This document shows positions 27,291 to 40,382 of a stretch of 64,000 nt of DNA, one piece after another. Location of the stretch: positions 97,973,842-98,037,841 of the forward strand of contig CM043953.1 of assembly GCA_014529385.2 (NCBI GenBank). Direction: 5' to 3'. Under the pieces are notes generated by a model that did not search any database, was not told where the DNA came from, and was given only the letters and a program-made list of their open reading frames with translations. Numbering within the stretch: position 1 is the stretch's first letter; each line of letters starts with the position of its first letter. The translations under genes and the position numbers were made by a program. This DNA comes from Adiantum capillus-veneris. Taxonomy: Eukaryota > Streptophyta > Polypodiopsida > Polypodiales > Pteridaceae.

Positions 27291-27299
27291 TAGTGGGGA

Positions 27300-27500
27300 G
27301 TGAGGAAAGAGAAGAAGAATAATAAATATTCTTACAAGGAAGAAGTATTCTTCTCACATTAGTTCACTCATAAATCATAGCATAGCATAGTAATAGAAAT
27401 GGAGAAGAAGATGAGCATGCTTGTAAACTTGACACTTGCTTGGATTTGCATTCCATGGTCAAGTGTTGTTGGTGTAGGCTTCTCTGTGTCTCTTAGCTTG
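27300..27500 (-). repeat. Diverged fragment of the 1.6-kb LTR family
   Basis: On - the text GCCTACACCAACAAC, then GCAAATCCAAGCAAG, then GCATGCTCATCTTCTTCTC follows the same order as in the LTR copies at 37208-38801 and 44887-46564, but with clear divergence. Confidence 0.55.
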
Positions 27501-27954
27501 AGAAGAAGTCTACATTAGCCTCTGGAGGGTTGATAGCGTGAGGTTTTCTTTGAGCTGGGGTATTCTCGAATGTTGAGATACCTTCGGTGATACAGGTAGC
27601 TAGAGTTCCCCTTTACGGTACCCTCACCATAGGACATCTATCTGGACGGTTTTTTGTGCTTTTAATGCCGAGTTGGTGGTCACACAGCAATGTTTTTTTG
27701 CACAGTATATGCTTGGTGGTTCTTATTTGAGCAGTTTATGCATTTTTGAGTTGAGTTTTGACTCCTCATACAAAGGAGACTCTATCGAAACTTTCCCGCG
27801 AGTCCATTCTATGCGTTCTTGGCACTTCTAGTTGTTCTTACACAATGATTGTACTACTTTCTAGTTTGAGTTTTCGCTTCTATTCTAAGGGAAACTCTGC
27901 CAAAATTGTCCCAAGCAATTTTCCATAAAGTTTTTTGGCTACATTCTCTTAATC

Positions 27955-30900
27955 ATGGTTGCGAGTGCTTTCGAAAGAGGAGAGTACTACATCAAAAAAT
28001 TTGAAGGTTCAAACTTTGTCATTTGGCGGTAACGTATGCAAGATGTTTTGATCAACAAAGGCTTGATCGCACCCTTGCATGCAAGAAGAGAGAATGCGTA
28101 CACTAATGATGAGTGGGATGACTTGAATGAGCGTGCTATGGCGACCATTCGCTTGCACCTTGGTGAATCCATTTACTTTACCATAATGGATAAGACCAAT
28201 GCCAAAGATTTGTGGGATGCTCTATGTCAGGCTTGAGATGGCAACAATGCCTCGAACAAGGTTTTCTTGATGAATAAATTGATGCACATGAACATGAAAG
28301 AAGGCAATAATGTTAGTTCTCATTTAAACGAGTTCAACAATGTGTTTTCATAGCTTACTTCAAAAGGCCTCAATTTCGATGATGAATGAAGGATATTTTC
28401 TTGCTACGTTTTCTACCATCTTCATGGGATACTTTCAACACAACCATAAGCAATCATGCACCCAATGGCAAGCTAGATTTCAATAGTGTTGCTGGTGCAT
28501 TGCTCACTGAGGATATTCATGGTGATGCATATATGGCTAGTGGCAATCGTGACAAGCAAAAGCAACGTGGTGGTAGACGCGGTCGTTCATAGGATCGTAG
28601 GCAAGGTCGTAGCAAGAGTTGCAACAAAGACATGCAAAATGTAGAGTGTTACTACTGCCATAAAAAGGGACACTTGAAGAAAGTTTGCCGCATAATGCAG
28701 CGTGATAAGGGCCAAGAGAAAGTGAAGTTTGACAAACCTAAAATCAGCGTGAAAATTGAAGAGCTTAATGTGACCGAGTATCTAGCCATTGCCACAGTTT
28801 CTAACGTGCCAAATTATGTGTTGACTTTCACGTCGGATTTGAGTCCTGATGTATTGTTAGCTCATGATGAGTGTTATGCGCAGACCTGGATTGTGGACTC
28901 GGGTGCTAGCTTTCATATGACTCCTCACAAGGAGTGGTTTTCTACCTACAATGCCACACATGGCATGGTGACGCCAGGCAATTCTTATGAGCTTGATATA
29001 TGCGATGTGGGCAGCGTCAAGTTTTCTATGCATAATGGCACTGAGTTTATGCTGCATAATGCCAGACATGTAGCCAAATTGACAAAGACTTTGATGTCAG
29101 TTGGACAGCTGGATGATTTGGGTTACACTACCATATTTGGTCATGGTTCTTGGATTAATCAAGAAGGTAAATTTGGTCATGCTTAAAGGCCAGAAGTTTG
29201 GCTCATTGTACTCACTTTATGTCTCTTCAGTGAAAGAGCATTTTATTTGTGTAACCAAGCTGCCGTCTACAGGGTTGTGGCATAGCCGGCTAGGACATAT
29301 GAGTCAAAATGAAATGAAAGCCTTGTAACGTTCTGGTTAGATTCTTGCATTAGATTACTCTAACTTTTCATTATGTGAGCATTGTATCTATGGCAAACAG
29401 ACTAGGTTGACATCAGCACCTTTGGACAAAGAGTTAGGGAGTCCTCTAGATCTCGTTCATAGCAGCTTGTGCGGACCTATGTCAAGTCTCTAAGGGGAGC
29501 GTTATACTTCTTAACATTCATAGATGACTCTACCAAAAAGGTATGGGTTTATCTTTTGAAGCAGAAGAGAGACGTCTTTAGTGTCTTTCAGAAGTTCTTA
29601 GGATTGGTAGAGAACCAATCGGGTAGAAAGCTTAAAGCTTTGCAAAGTGACAATGGAGGCGAGTACATCTCCTCCGAGTTCAAGAATTTTTACAATAAAA
29701 GAGGCATTAGAAGACAGTTTACCACTCCTTACACACCCATCCAAAATGGTGTGGCTAAGAGGATGAATAGAACCATTCAGGAACGGGTCACTTCTATGTT
29801 GTCTACGGCCAACTTACCTCAAGAATTTTGGAGAGAAGCTGTTACGATGCTGCTTACTTGATCAATTGGTCACCGAGTACACCACTAAAATACAAGGTTC
29901 TGCGGGAGATGTGGACAGGCAAAGAACCCACTTATGACAACTTACATGTATTTGGGTGTGAGGCATTCTCACATGTGCCAAAAAAACTCTTAAACAAAAG
30001 TTGGACCCCAAATCACACATGTGCATCTTCATTGGATATGGTGTAGATGGAGAGATGGGATGTCGTCTCTTGCACCCGGAATTAAAGAAGGTCATACGCA
30101 GCTCACAGGTGATATTCAACGAGTCTAAGATGCATAAAAAGCTGATGAAAGACATTGAGTATCACACAATACGGTTTGAGGATGTCTCCTCACCGCCAGT
30201 TACACAGAATGTTGGACGTGCTAGTGAGACACCTTCCACTAGTACACACACACACATGTTGCTCCAGAAAGAGCGGAATCCAGTAGTCAAGCACTTCAAA
30301 GGTCTACTCATACATCTCGTGCACTTGAGAGGTTTGAGCCAGGATTAGACTACTTACTAGTCAGTGATTGCAGTGAACCCACTTGCTACAAAGAGGCCAT
30401 TCAAATGGACGATAGCGTGAAGTGGGAGGAGGCTACGCAATCTGAGTATAACTCAATTTTAGCCAATGAAACTTGGGATTTGACAGAGTTACCTGCGTGT
30501 AAACAGGCATTACCATGCAAATGGGTGTACAAGAAAAAGTATATCACAGATGATCCCGAGCCTAAGTATAAGGCAAGATTGGTTGCTAAAGGTTACAAGC
30601 AAATGGAAGGCGTGGATTTTGATGAAATCTTTTCTCCAATGGTCAAGATGACTACGTTGCATCTTGTTCTTGGTCTAGTAGCCATAGAGGACTTGGAATT
30701 GGTCCAAATGGATGTGGGTTTCTTCATGGGGATCTTGAAGAGGAAGTTTACATGGAACAACCAGAGGGTTTTACGATAAAGCTTGAGAAACCAATACGGG
30801 AAAAACTGGTGTGTAGACTCAAGAAAGCTTTGTATGGATTAAAGCAAGGCTCACAACAATGGTACATCAAGTTTGACTACATTCAGTCCGAGGGTTACAT

Positions 30901-31868
30901 ACGGAGCCAAGAGGATCATTGCTTGTACACAAAGAGGCTGAACAATGGTTCCCTCATCATTCTGATTTTGTACGTTGATGATATGCTCATAGCCGAGAAG
31001 TCAAAACATGAGACTGCACTTCTCAAGGATGCCTTAGGCAAGCAGTTTGCTATGAAAGATTTGGGCGATGCACATCACTTTCTTTGTATGCGTATCAAGA
31101 GAGATCGTAAATGTGGTATACTTGAACTTTCACAGGAAGAGTATATTTGCAAGGTCTTGCAATGTTTTAATATGCAAGGGGGGAAAGCATTGAGTACCCC
31201 AATGGCAGCATGCGAAAAACTTAGCAAGCATGATTGTCCCAAATCGGACGCTGAAAAGGCAGAGATGGCAAAGGTGTCATATTCTTTGGCACATGATTAG
31301 CACACGACCAGACATTGCATATGCAGTGGGAGTGGTCAGCAGGTTTATGGAAAATCCAGGCAGAAAGCATTGGGAAGCAATGAAGCACATCTTGAGATAC
31401 GTCAAGGGCTCAACTAGCAAGTGCTTATGCTTTGGGAACAGTGATGCATTCATAGTTGGATACACTGATTTAGATTATGCGGGTTGTGTGGACACTAGGA
31501 GATCCACATCTGGCTACGTTTTCTTGTTCGCTAAAGCGGCAGTTTCTTGGAGATCATGTATCCAAGATTGCACTTCGTCTTCCACCACTGAGGCAAAGTA
31601 TGTTGCAGTTTCTAGTTCCAACAAGGAAGCTGTGTGGTTATCTCGTCTAGTGGGAGATTTTGGTATACAACAGACTCCAGTGCTACATTGTGACAGTCAG
31701 AGTGCGATTGTGTTAGCAAAGAACCCCGGGTTTCACTCCAAGTCAAAACACACAGAGGTCGGGTATCATGTGGTACGTGTTATTTTGGCTAGCAAATGCA
31801 TTGAGTTAGTCAAAGTTCACACGGATGAAAACCCAACGGATCCTTTAACAAAGAGCTTAGCCTCATAG
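27955..31868 (+). mobile_element. Near full-length Ty1/copia gag-pol, inactivated
   Basis: Domains run in copia order. Gag starts at an ATG at 27955 and includes NDEWDDLNERAMATIRL. A standard CCHC knuckle is CYYCHKKGHLKKVC, and the protease has WIVDSGASFHMT. The GAG-pre-integrase has GLWHSRLGHMS and CEHCIYGKQTR. The integrase core has TFIDDSTKKVWVY and LQSDNGGEYIS. RT spans about 30420-31200 with YVDDMLIA, and RNase H has GYTDLDYAGC, STTEAKYVA and LHCDSQSAI. Lesions are many. There are stops in gag (about 28030, 28234, 28351, 28590), frameshifts near 29150, 29860, 30000, 30770 and 31260, and the integrase motif NGVAERxNRT reads NGVAKRMNRT, replacing the expected catalytic glutamate with lysine. 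No LTRs of its own are evident. Confidence 0.93.
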
Positions 31869-32934
31869 CGGTTTGCACATTGCATAAAGATGATGCGTGT
31901 ACTCTCCACAACTTCATTTTGTTGTGGTGTCTGAGCTATAGTAAGGTGATTGCAGTAGTTTATGCCATGCTCATTGCAGTAGTTGTTGAATTCATTTGAG
32001 ATGAATTCTCCTCCTCGATCTATGTGAAGCTTCTTCACATTCTTTCATGTTTCATTTTCTACAAGCTTTTGCCACATTTTAAACTTTCCAAAAGCTTTAG
32101 ACTTCTCACAACTGAAATACACCCACATCTTTCTACTAAAATCATCGACTAACAGCAAAAAGTAGAAAGATCCACCCAAAGCGGAGAAATTTTACCACAG
32201 AGATCTGCATGTACCAACTCTAGAGGAGACAAAGCTCGATTACTGCTCTCTTGTGAAAATGCCTTTCTTTGTTGCTTGCCCATCATGAAAGCTTCACAAA
32301 CTTCATTCATATATGAGATTTGAGGCATGTGTGCCACCATCCCAAATTTTTGCATCTCTTTTAGCACAACAATGCTTAAGTGACTAGATCTCTCATGCCA
32401 TAATTGAGTTGTACCTTTTTCTGTAGTGATCGTAAGGATGTTGTGCCTTACACCCTTTCCCATTGTGTTGCCTGTAGAATCCAAATTTTTTGCTCCACTT
32501 TTCTTAAAATGGACTTCAAGATCACGATCAATGATCGCAACAATGGACATCAAATTCTTCTTGATTTGAAGCACGTACAACACATCAGAGAGCTCTTTAA
32601 TTTTACCTATAGCTGCTAAATTTTTTTAAGTCCTAGACGCTTCGATTGGACATTGGCAGATTCTCTTTCCTTCCAAGAAGCTTTCATGGTGTCGTTCTTC
32701 TCGTCTGCTTTCTTCTTTTTGTAGTCTTTAATAGCATGACCTTCTTGTCACAATAAAAACAGCTACCTAAAAATTTCCTCTTCTTGGGCTTATTTTTAGA
32801 GGCATTTGATGTAGTCCCCTTGCCTTTTGCATTGGATGTGAATGCAACATCACCTCCACCATCCCTGGTCCTGAGTTGCAAATCCTCTTCAAGCAACATT
32901 GCACTCAGTTCTTCAAACATAAGAGGGGCTACCG
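31869..32934 (-). mobile_element. Ty1/copia fragment, opposite strand
   Basis: Read on -, this has the end of gag with a damaged zinc knuckle (SCFYCDKK). Next comes the GAG-pre-integrase region (LWHERSSHLS, EVCEAFMMGKQ, LELVHADLCG) and the start of the integrase core (HIDRGGEFISNEF, then QQNEVVES). Protease is largely missing, and frames are broken. It abuts the 3' end of the + strand copia copy at about 31.87 kb and the Ty3 gag at about 32.94 kb. It appears to be a different, diverged copia family. Confidence 0.82.
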
Positions 32935-32967
32935 TCTTTCAAAAGATAGACTTTGTTGAGCAAAGGT

Positions 32968-35900
32968 AGCAATTCTGCGCGGGATTACCTGAAGAGATGG
33001 CCGAATACATCAACTCTCAATGGCCTAGTTCTATTAGCGAAGTAATCCATCACACCATGGTTGCTTCACACATTAATTTCCATCAAGGGGCTAGACGGAA
33101 TGTCAAGCCCATGGAAAACAAAGACAAAAATGATGCAAAGGGGAAAACCAATGCTCAAAATTCTTCCAAAGGCACTTCCAACAACAACAACAACAATTGG
33201 TCCAAGGAGAAGGGAGTTTACAAAGGAAAAAACAAACTCTCCTGAAGAGCTTGAAGCATTTTGCAAGGACCACAAGTGTTTCAAGTGTGGGGAGCAAGGA
33301 TATGGCTATCATTCTTGCCCCAAAAAGAATGCTTGCAGTGAGACTCCTAGGGCTTCCACCATTGAAGCTCCAAAAGAGGATGCTCATTGCAAAGGATCAT
33401 CACTTTCCTATGCTTGGGGAAAGGTAAGAGAGCATGATGCCTTCATCTTGTTTGACACTGGCTCTACTCACAACTTCATATCAACGGAGTTGGCCACCAA
33501 GTTGGGCATTCAAGATTTCGAGATGGGAGATATGGTAATGGCTGACACAGCTTTCAAGGAACAACAAGCCTTCGTTACTCCCTTGATTGGGAAGTTGAGG
33601 CTTCATGTCCAATGCTATGTCGACAAAGAAGACTTTTTCATCTCTCCTATCCAACATGAGGATGCTATCCTAGGGGCGCCATGGTCTGATCGCATGGCTG
33701 CCAATATGAAGTTCCTTGAAAGGAGAATTTACTTCACCTACTGGGGAAACAACATGTACATAGATGCTAGTGAGCGTGGTCACACTATTCCACTTGTAAA
33801 TCCTCCTACTTCTGATAAGTCAATGAAGAGCTGAGTTTCTACGTACATGATTTTTGTCAAAGAGTCTCTAAAAGATCCTAATGTTTCATTAAATGTAAGT
33901 GGTAGAAATCAAGAACAGTTAGACTCGTCTAATTTTCTAAAAGGATTCCAATATGTGTTCATCGATGATATCCCTATGGACTTACCTCAAAACGAGGGTT
34001 GATGACCATCGCATTGAGCTCCTTCCAGGAAGCTCACCTCCTAACAAGCCTCCTTATCGAGTTTCACAAGCTCAGCAAGAGGAGATCATGAGGCATAGGA
34101 ATTGGTAGACAAAGGGATGGTGAGGCCTAGTTCCTCTCCCTTTTGTTCTCCAGTCCTTTTAGTGCAAAAGAAAGATGGTACATACCGTATGTGTGTGGAC
34201 TATCAAGCACTAAACCATATCACAATCAAAAACAGATTTCCCGTGCCTCGGGCAGAAGATTTGTTTGATAAACTACAAGGTTCTACCTACTTCAGTAGGA
34301 TTGACCTTAAAAGTGGCTATCATCAAATAAGGATAGTGGATGAAGATATCCTAAAGACCGCATTTCGCACAATGTTTGGTGTTTATGAATATCTACTCAT
34401 GCCTTTTGGCTTGACTAATGCACTAGCTACGTACAATCGTCTAATGGAGAAAAATTTTAGACCTTACCGCAAATTCATTGGAGTGTTCTTTGATGATATC
34501 ATCATCTACTCTAAGTCTTTGGAGGAACATAAGCAACATCTCCAAGTGATTTTTCAAGCATTGAGGGAGAATAAGCTTTTTCTCAACCAAAAGAAAAGCG
34601 AACTTTTCCTTCAAGAGATTCAATACCTAGGTCATATTATCTCTCAAAATGGTATACATAAGGATCCATCGAAGTTAGAGGTAATAAAATCATGGCCTAA
34701 CCCAAGGAATCTACATGAGCTAAGAAGCTTTATTGGTATGTGCGCATACTATAGACGCTTCATAGCAAAATTCTCTCGAGTAGCAGGACCACTACACAAC
34801 TTAACTAAGAAGAATGTTAAGTATGTATGGACTACTAAGGAGCAAAATGCTTTTAGTTGTTCTACATGCCCTAGACATATAAAAGTGCTACCTATTGGGG
34901 ACTCCATTTATTCTACAAACTGACCACCAAAGTCTCAAGTATTTCATGACGCAAACCAAGCTTTCCGACAAACAAATGAGGTGGGCAAATTTTCTTTCGC
35001 AATTTAATTTCCATATTGCTCACATTGCTGGTAAGCACAATCAAGTGGCCGATGCACTTTCACAACAACCAAAAGTTAATGCGGTGTCTATAGCTACTTA
35101 CAATGATCTATCTTCTATGATAGATGAATATGCTATTGACCTTAGAGACATAATGTTAGCCCTTGATTTGGGAAAGAAAGAGGAACCATTCACCTTGCAG
35201 GATGATTATCTTCTCCACGGCAATGGGCTATGTGTTACCCATTCCCTTCGTAAGAAAGTTATGTATGAATCCCATGCTCTTCCCTATGCGGGGCATAGAG
35301 GTATTCAACCTACTCTTCAAGGAGTAGAGACGTATTTCTATTGGCCTACCATGAAAGTGGACATACAAGAGGATGTTTCAAAATGCGTAGTATGCCAAAA
35401 GACCAAATATGATAGAGGGAAGCAACCTGGATTACTCCAACCATTGCCTATCCCAAACTCACCATGGGAGAGTATATCCATGGATTTCATCTTTGGATTG
35501 CCCAAGTCTATCCATGGGAATACGGGAATATGGACAATACTTGATAGGTTTAGCAAGCAAGCACACTTTATTCCTGTCAAAAAGACTATCAAGGCACACC
35601 AAATGGCAACTCTCTTCATATCACAGATTTTCAAACACCATGGATTACCAACATCCATCGTGTCAGATAGAGATCCTAGAATGACCAGTAACTTCTGGAA
35701 AGGTCTCTTTGAAGATCTAGGAATAAGATTGAATTTCTCTTTGGCATATCATCCACAAACGGATGGCCAATGTGAGATAGCAAATCTTACAATACTCGAT
35801 CTACTCAAGACTTATGTTACCAAAGTAGATCAACGCTCACAATGGGAGAAGTACTTACCTCTTGTAGAGTATGCCTACAATAATACTGTATATACTTCTA

Positions 35901-36538
35901 CGAGAAAAGCGCCTATTGAGATCATTGAGGGAAGACCTAAAAGTCCCTTGTTACTCAAAGTACATGGGAAGATCTTCGCCGCCGATGAGTATAGCCATGA
36001 CCTACAATAATCTTTTCAAAAGATTAAGGGGGTTATATCCATATCTCAACAAAGGCGAAAAGCTACTGCTGTGACAAGCACAGAAGGGCCTTAACATTCA
36101 AAGAGAATGATTGTGTCTTGCTTAAGTTTCCTAAAGCTCGATTGAGGCAAACCACGGGCAAAAATCCTACGGGCCATCAAAAGTATTATGCTAAGCTAGC
36201 AAAAGATACTATGGTCCTTTTCAAATTTTGAAACCTATCAATGAGTTGGCCTACCAACTCAAGTTGCCCAACCATTGGCTCATACATAATGCTTTCCATG
36301 TGAGCCTACTTAAGCCCTACAAAGGAGAGCCACCAAGTGAACCAATGACCCTCCCAAAGTTGAAGACCAAGAAGAGGTGCTACAACCCGAAGCTATCCTT
36401 CAGCATGAAGACAAGGTACTACGACATGGTAAGATTAAGTTCAAATATTATCGTTTTGAAGATGCTAGATGGATGCAAGGAAAACAGCTTAAGGATTGTA
36501 TGAACCTTGTCACTGCTTACAATGCTACATTAGAGTAA
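32968..36538 (+). mobile_element. Ty3-type gag-pol, 5'-truncated and internally deleted
   Basis: Starts inside gag. The zinc knuckle CFKCGEQGYGYHSC has tyrosine where the knuckle histidine is expected. Protease follows (LFDTGSTHNFIS near 33450). RT starts at about 34100 (RPSSSPFCSPVLLVQKK) with FFDDIIIYS near 34490. The N-terminal RNase H with its catalytic aspartate is deleted near 34855; sequence resumes at LQTDHQSLKYF. Integrase is nearly complete, with CVVCQKTK, then D (SMDFIFGLP), D (SDRDPRMTS) and E (DGQCEIAN). A premature stop near 36008 is followed by frameshifted text, then [11 protein letters not shown] and a chromodomain-like tail. The element is followed by a purine tract (AAGAGAGAGG, 36885-36894) and an LTR. 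Confidence 0.92.
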
Positions 36539-36897
36539 GCAAATATACAAATTTCTTTTAAATGACCCATGTTTTTGTCTTATAAGACTAGTTCTCTTTT
36601 TAATTGTGCACAAAACTAAATAGTATGCATGCTTCGACTCATGTTTGTGATGACGACGTCTCTCAAACACCAAGTAGAATTTGTCACTCTACTTTGGGAG
36701 AATGAAATGGACTAAAGAGCATACATACTTGCGGCAGCTATGTCTCCCAAGCACCAAATGGATTAGTCATCCATCTTGGAAAGATGTCATAGGGTAAAAA
36801 GGGATCCTCTACCCGCTAAGTAAGATTGACTAATGACTAAGGCGTTATCTCTTCTACCTCATAGTCGAGGACGACTATGATTTCAAGAGAGAGGTAA

Positions 36898-37207
36898 CGT
36901 CATAAAATCTAATATCTAACCAACCCAAATGATTTTCTCATATTAAACTGATCATTTAATGTGGGAGAATAAACAAGACCAAGGATTAAGATATAGACAT
37001 TCACTTATAGATTTATCTCAACACGGGACCAATGGTAAAGATGCCCAAATGAGAGATGGTCTATCAAAGAGCAAGGCTAACCGATGGAGCATAAGACCTT
37101 AGTGTTAGCTTCATTGAAGACCTCCAATAGTTAGTGTAAAAGTCCTTTGACCTTAGGTAAGTTAGGGTTGATCTTGAGGTGGGAACCGGGCCCAAGCTTA
37201 AGGTGCT
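36898..37207 (+). repeat. Outer LTR, left part (probable 3' LTR of the Ty3 element)
   Basis: Begins CGTCATAAAATCTAATATC, homologous to the TGTCATAATAACTAATATC start of the nearby solo LTRs, directly after a purine-rich tract. It is interrupted at 37208 by a nested solo LTR and resumes at 38807. Confidence 0.75.
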
Positions 37208-38062
37208 TGTCATAATAACTAATATCCAATCCTCCTATATGATTTTCTCATGTTAAATTGATCATTTTATATGGGGAAGTACTAGGGGAGAAAAAGCTAG
37301 AATATTGGTTAAGCTAGCAGACCGGCCAAAGTAGATATCCAAAGGAGGGAAAATACGGATCCAAAGGGGGGGCCATCTGCAAAAGAGCAATGTGCAACAA
37401 TGGGCTTCAAATACCTTAATGTTCAGCCCATTAAGACTTCCAAAATTCAATGTAAAGTCCAATGGTCAAACCTTAGGGATATTGGATGCTTTGTACGTGT
37501 ACACAAAGTCTTCCTAGATCCCTACATAGAAAAGGGCGAGGCCTTTCAGTAGGGGATGAGAGAGAAACACACACACACACACTCACATGCTCCCTTTACA
37601 CAAAGGGAATAGGGGACACATGTCAGCTCCCTAGCCCAGTTGCCCCCAAGGTGCACTCAAATCCTATTGGATGGCCATAGAGGTGGACCAATGAGAATTA
37701 GGCTATAGTAAATCTAGTTTAATTCATTTTAAAACACTTGATAAAAGAACCAATAAGAATCAAGCTCTCTAGAAGACTATTGGACAGTCTCCCAAGGGAT
37801 CCAATGAGCATTCAGCGGCCCAATGGCTTGCCTGCTTCCTATTGGCCAGAAGACAAAGGGGTCCAATGAGAGTTTAGTTGCAGTAATTAAATACCTAAAG
37901 CTCTCACAAAAGGGAAAAGGGGGACACATGTCAAAAGGCTATCACTTATGCTTCTCAATTATGATTGGCTACGCTTTGCAGGGTCGAATGGGGTGCCAAC
38001 ATGAGTAAATTGCAAGAAGGGTCGACCAAGAGAGAGAGGGGGCTGATTTTGACAAGGCATTA

Positions 38063-38112
<50 letters not shown>

Positions 38113-38801
38113 TCATATGTGAAGCAAAGAAGACTCTCTCTCCTTCTCAAGCTTTAATGGAAAGCTCATCATCTACTCCAAGCTTGTGATAAGGGAGGCC
38201 TACACCAACAACTCTTGGCTTTGTGATGCAAATCCAACCAAGAGCCAAGCTTCAATGCATGCTCATCTCCTCTACCATGCTAATTACTAAGCTATGCTAA
38301 GCTTTTATGAATGATTATGTGAGGAGATATACTTCTTTTTCGTAAGACTACTCCTTCTTCCTCTCAATCTACTCTCAGCTCTCACCATCTTCGAAGGTGT
38401 GTGAGGTCTTGGGTCGGAGACCGTGTGGGAATTGATGTTGTGTTTTATAAGTGTGTGCATGGTGCTTGAAGCTTCCATCTTCATTGCACCAGCAAGTTAT
38501 TGAAGGAACACAAAGTATTGTATTGTAAAATGTCTCCCTTGATGGGGGAAACCTATAATACAAAGCCTTTTGGAGAGGGGACCAGCTCCATGTAATTCCG
38601 GTCCTCAACTATTGTCAATAGATTAATTTCTCTCTCTTTTGAAGTATTGTTCATGCCTATCTAACTAGGTGTTATGCCTTTTGTTGCTCTCTCCACCCAA
38701 GCACTCTTGCTATGCTCATTAGGAATCTATTCTAATGGAATGCTCACTATGTTTATGCTATTTTCCGCTACACACAAGTTACTAGGCCATTAAATGTTAC
38801 A
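37208..38801 (+). repeat. Solo LTR nested in an older LTR (5-bp target duplication)
   Basis: 1,594 bp with TG...CA ends (TGTCATAATAAC ... AAATGTTACA). It is flanked directly by GTGCT at 37203-37207 and 38802-38806. Inside are (AC)n at 38064-38109 and stretches shared with the other copies, such as GACCAGCTCCATGTAA. No internal region is present, so it is a recombined solo LTR. Confidence 0.88.
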
Positions 38802-38806
38802 GTGCT

Positions 38807-39403
38807 TGAGGTGCTTGATGACTGAGGTGTTTGAGATGCTTGAGGTGCTTGACATGCTTGAGATGCTAGGGTTGTACTTGAGGTGAGAACCCAGGCCAAG
38901 CTTAAAGTGCTTAAGGGCCAAGCTTGTAGTGGGAACTGGGCCTAAGCTTGAGGGGCTTGAGGTGTCAAAAGTCAAAGATCCAATCCCTACAAGGAGGGGT
39001 GGAGCCCTACATGAGGAGGGATGAGAGAGAACACACACACACACTCACACAAGGCATGCCTAGTACAAAGAAAGCAAAGGGGACACTTGTCAAGTTCCTC
39101 CTCATGTTGCCCTCATGGTGTGCCTGAAGCCTATTGGTTGGCCACCCAAGGGGTCCAATAATAATTTAGGAGATTTAATTAATAGTCTTTGCATTTATCA
39201 AGTCCTCTCTCTCAAAGGGGAAAGGACGACACTTGTCCCAAGGCTACCCTTGTTGCTTGTAATACCTCCAGCTTGTGATTGGCTAGGCCTGGAGGGGTCC
39301 AATGAGCTTCAAGCATGAGCTACAAGGGGGGGTCGACCAAATTAAGCTAGGGACTGCTTAGGGAGTATACTCTCCCCCCCCCCCCCCCCCCCCCCCCCCC
39401 CCA

Positions 39404-39442
<39 letters not shown>

Positions 39443-40110
39443 TGCATTGTGTAAAGTGCAAGAGCTCCCTCTCGTTCTCCCAGAAAGTAGAGGTTGAGAG
39501 CCTACACCAACACTCTTGGCTATGGAGTGCAAATCCAACCAAGAGCCATGCTTCAATGCTTAAGCTTGCCATCTTCTCCATCTTCATCACTATGCTATTA
39601 TGTATGCTAACAAGAAGAGTGATGATAAGTGAGGAACGAATTCTTTCTCGTATGGAATGTTTCTTCTTCCTCTTCCCTACCCTCATTCCTTGCTAGCTCT
39701 CTCCACCTTCGAAGGTGTTTGAGGCCTTGGGACTAAGGCTTGGGATAGTTAAAGCTTTCTTCAAAGTTTATGTTATGCTTGTAATGCATGAAGCTTTCCA
39801 TCTATATTGCATCACCTAGGTCACAAGGAACACAAAGATTGTATTGTAACAAGTCTCTCTTAGTGAGAGAAATCATAATACAAATGCCCATTGGAGGGGG
39901 GACCAGCTCCACGTAAATCCGGTCCTCAATTGTTGTCATGTTCTCTAAATTCTCTCTCTTGCAAAAGTATTGTTCTTGCCAAGTTAACTAATTGCTATGC
40001 CTATGTTGTTATCTTCAAATATGTTCACAGGCTATGCTCACAAAGTAATTTCTCAAAAGTATTCTCATTAATTTCTGCTACTCTCAAGTTAATAGGCCAA
40101 TCCCATTACA
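38807..40110 (+). repeat. Outer LTR, right part
   Basis: Continues the LTR begun at 36898. Both pieces share AAGCTTGAGGTG-like text across the nested insertion, and the end (CCCATTACA) parallels GTTACA of the solo copies. Joined length is about 1.6 kb. It contains a 29-nt C tract and (TC)n at 39374-39440. It ends where the - strand copia gag fragment is cut. Confidence 0.75.
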
Positions 40111-40370
40111 GATCATTTGTTGCAGTGGGCTCCATGTCTGCACCATTTGGCCCCAACATCGTATCCAACGATTCGTATGAATCTAGAATTTGCAAAAAAT
40201 TTGAATTTCCACAATGTGTAGTTGGTACCATCAAGGTTTCCTTTGGTGAAGGTTGGTGGACGAATGCAAAGTGGAGTAGCACCAGCAACAACACTTGAAG
40301 ACACCAACATAATTGATTTTGCAAAGTAATACAAGTACTTCTTGTACTTTCTTAGCTACGAGCACCTAGT
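40111..40370 (-). mobile_element. Copia gag N-terminus, truncated
   Basis: On -, frames following the primer-binding site contain FTKGNLDGTNYTLWKFK, the conserved start of many plant copia gag proteins. The fragment is cut at 40110 by the LTR on its left. Confidence 0.8.
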
Positions 40371-40382
40371 GCTCTGATACCA
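40371..40382 (-). other. Primer-binding site, initiator tRNA-Met (copia)
   Basis: TGGTATCAGAGC on -, directly after the LTR end CCTCACA. Confidence 0.92.

Noticed and set aside
36898-40110. The outer LTR as a 5' LTR of an element to its right
   Set aside because: The bases after its end (GATCATTTG) do not resemble any primer-binding site I know. A purine tract precedes its start, so a 3' LTR is more likely.
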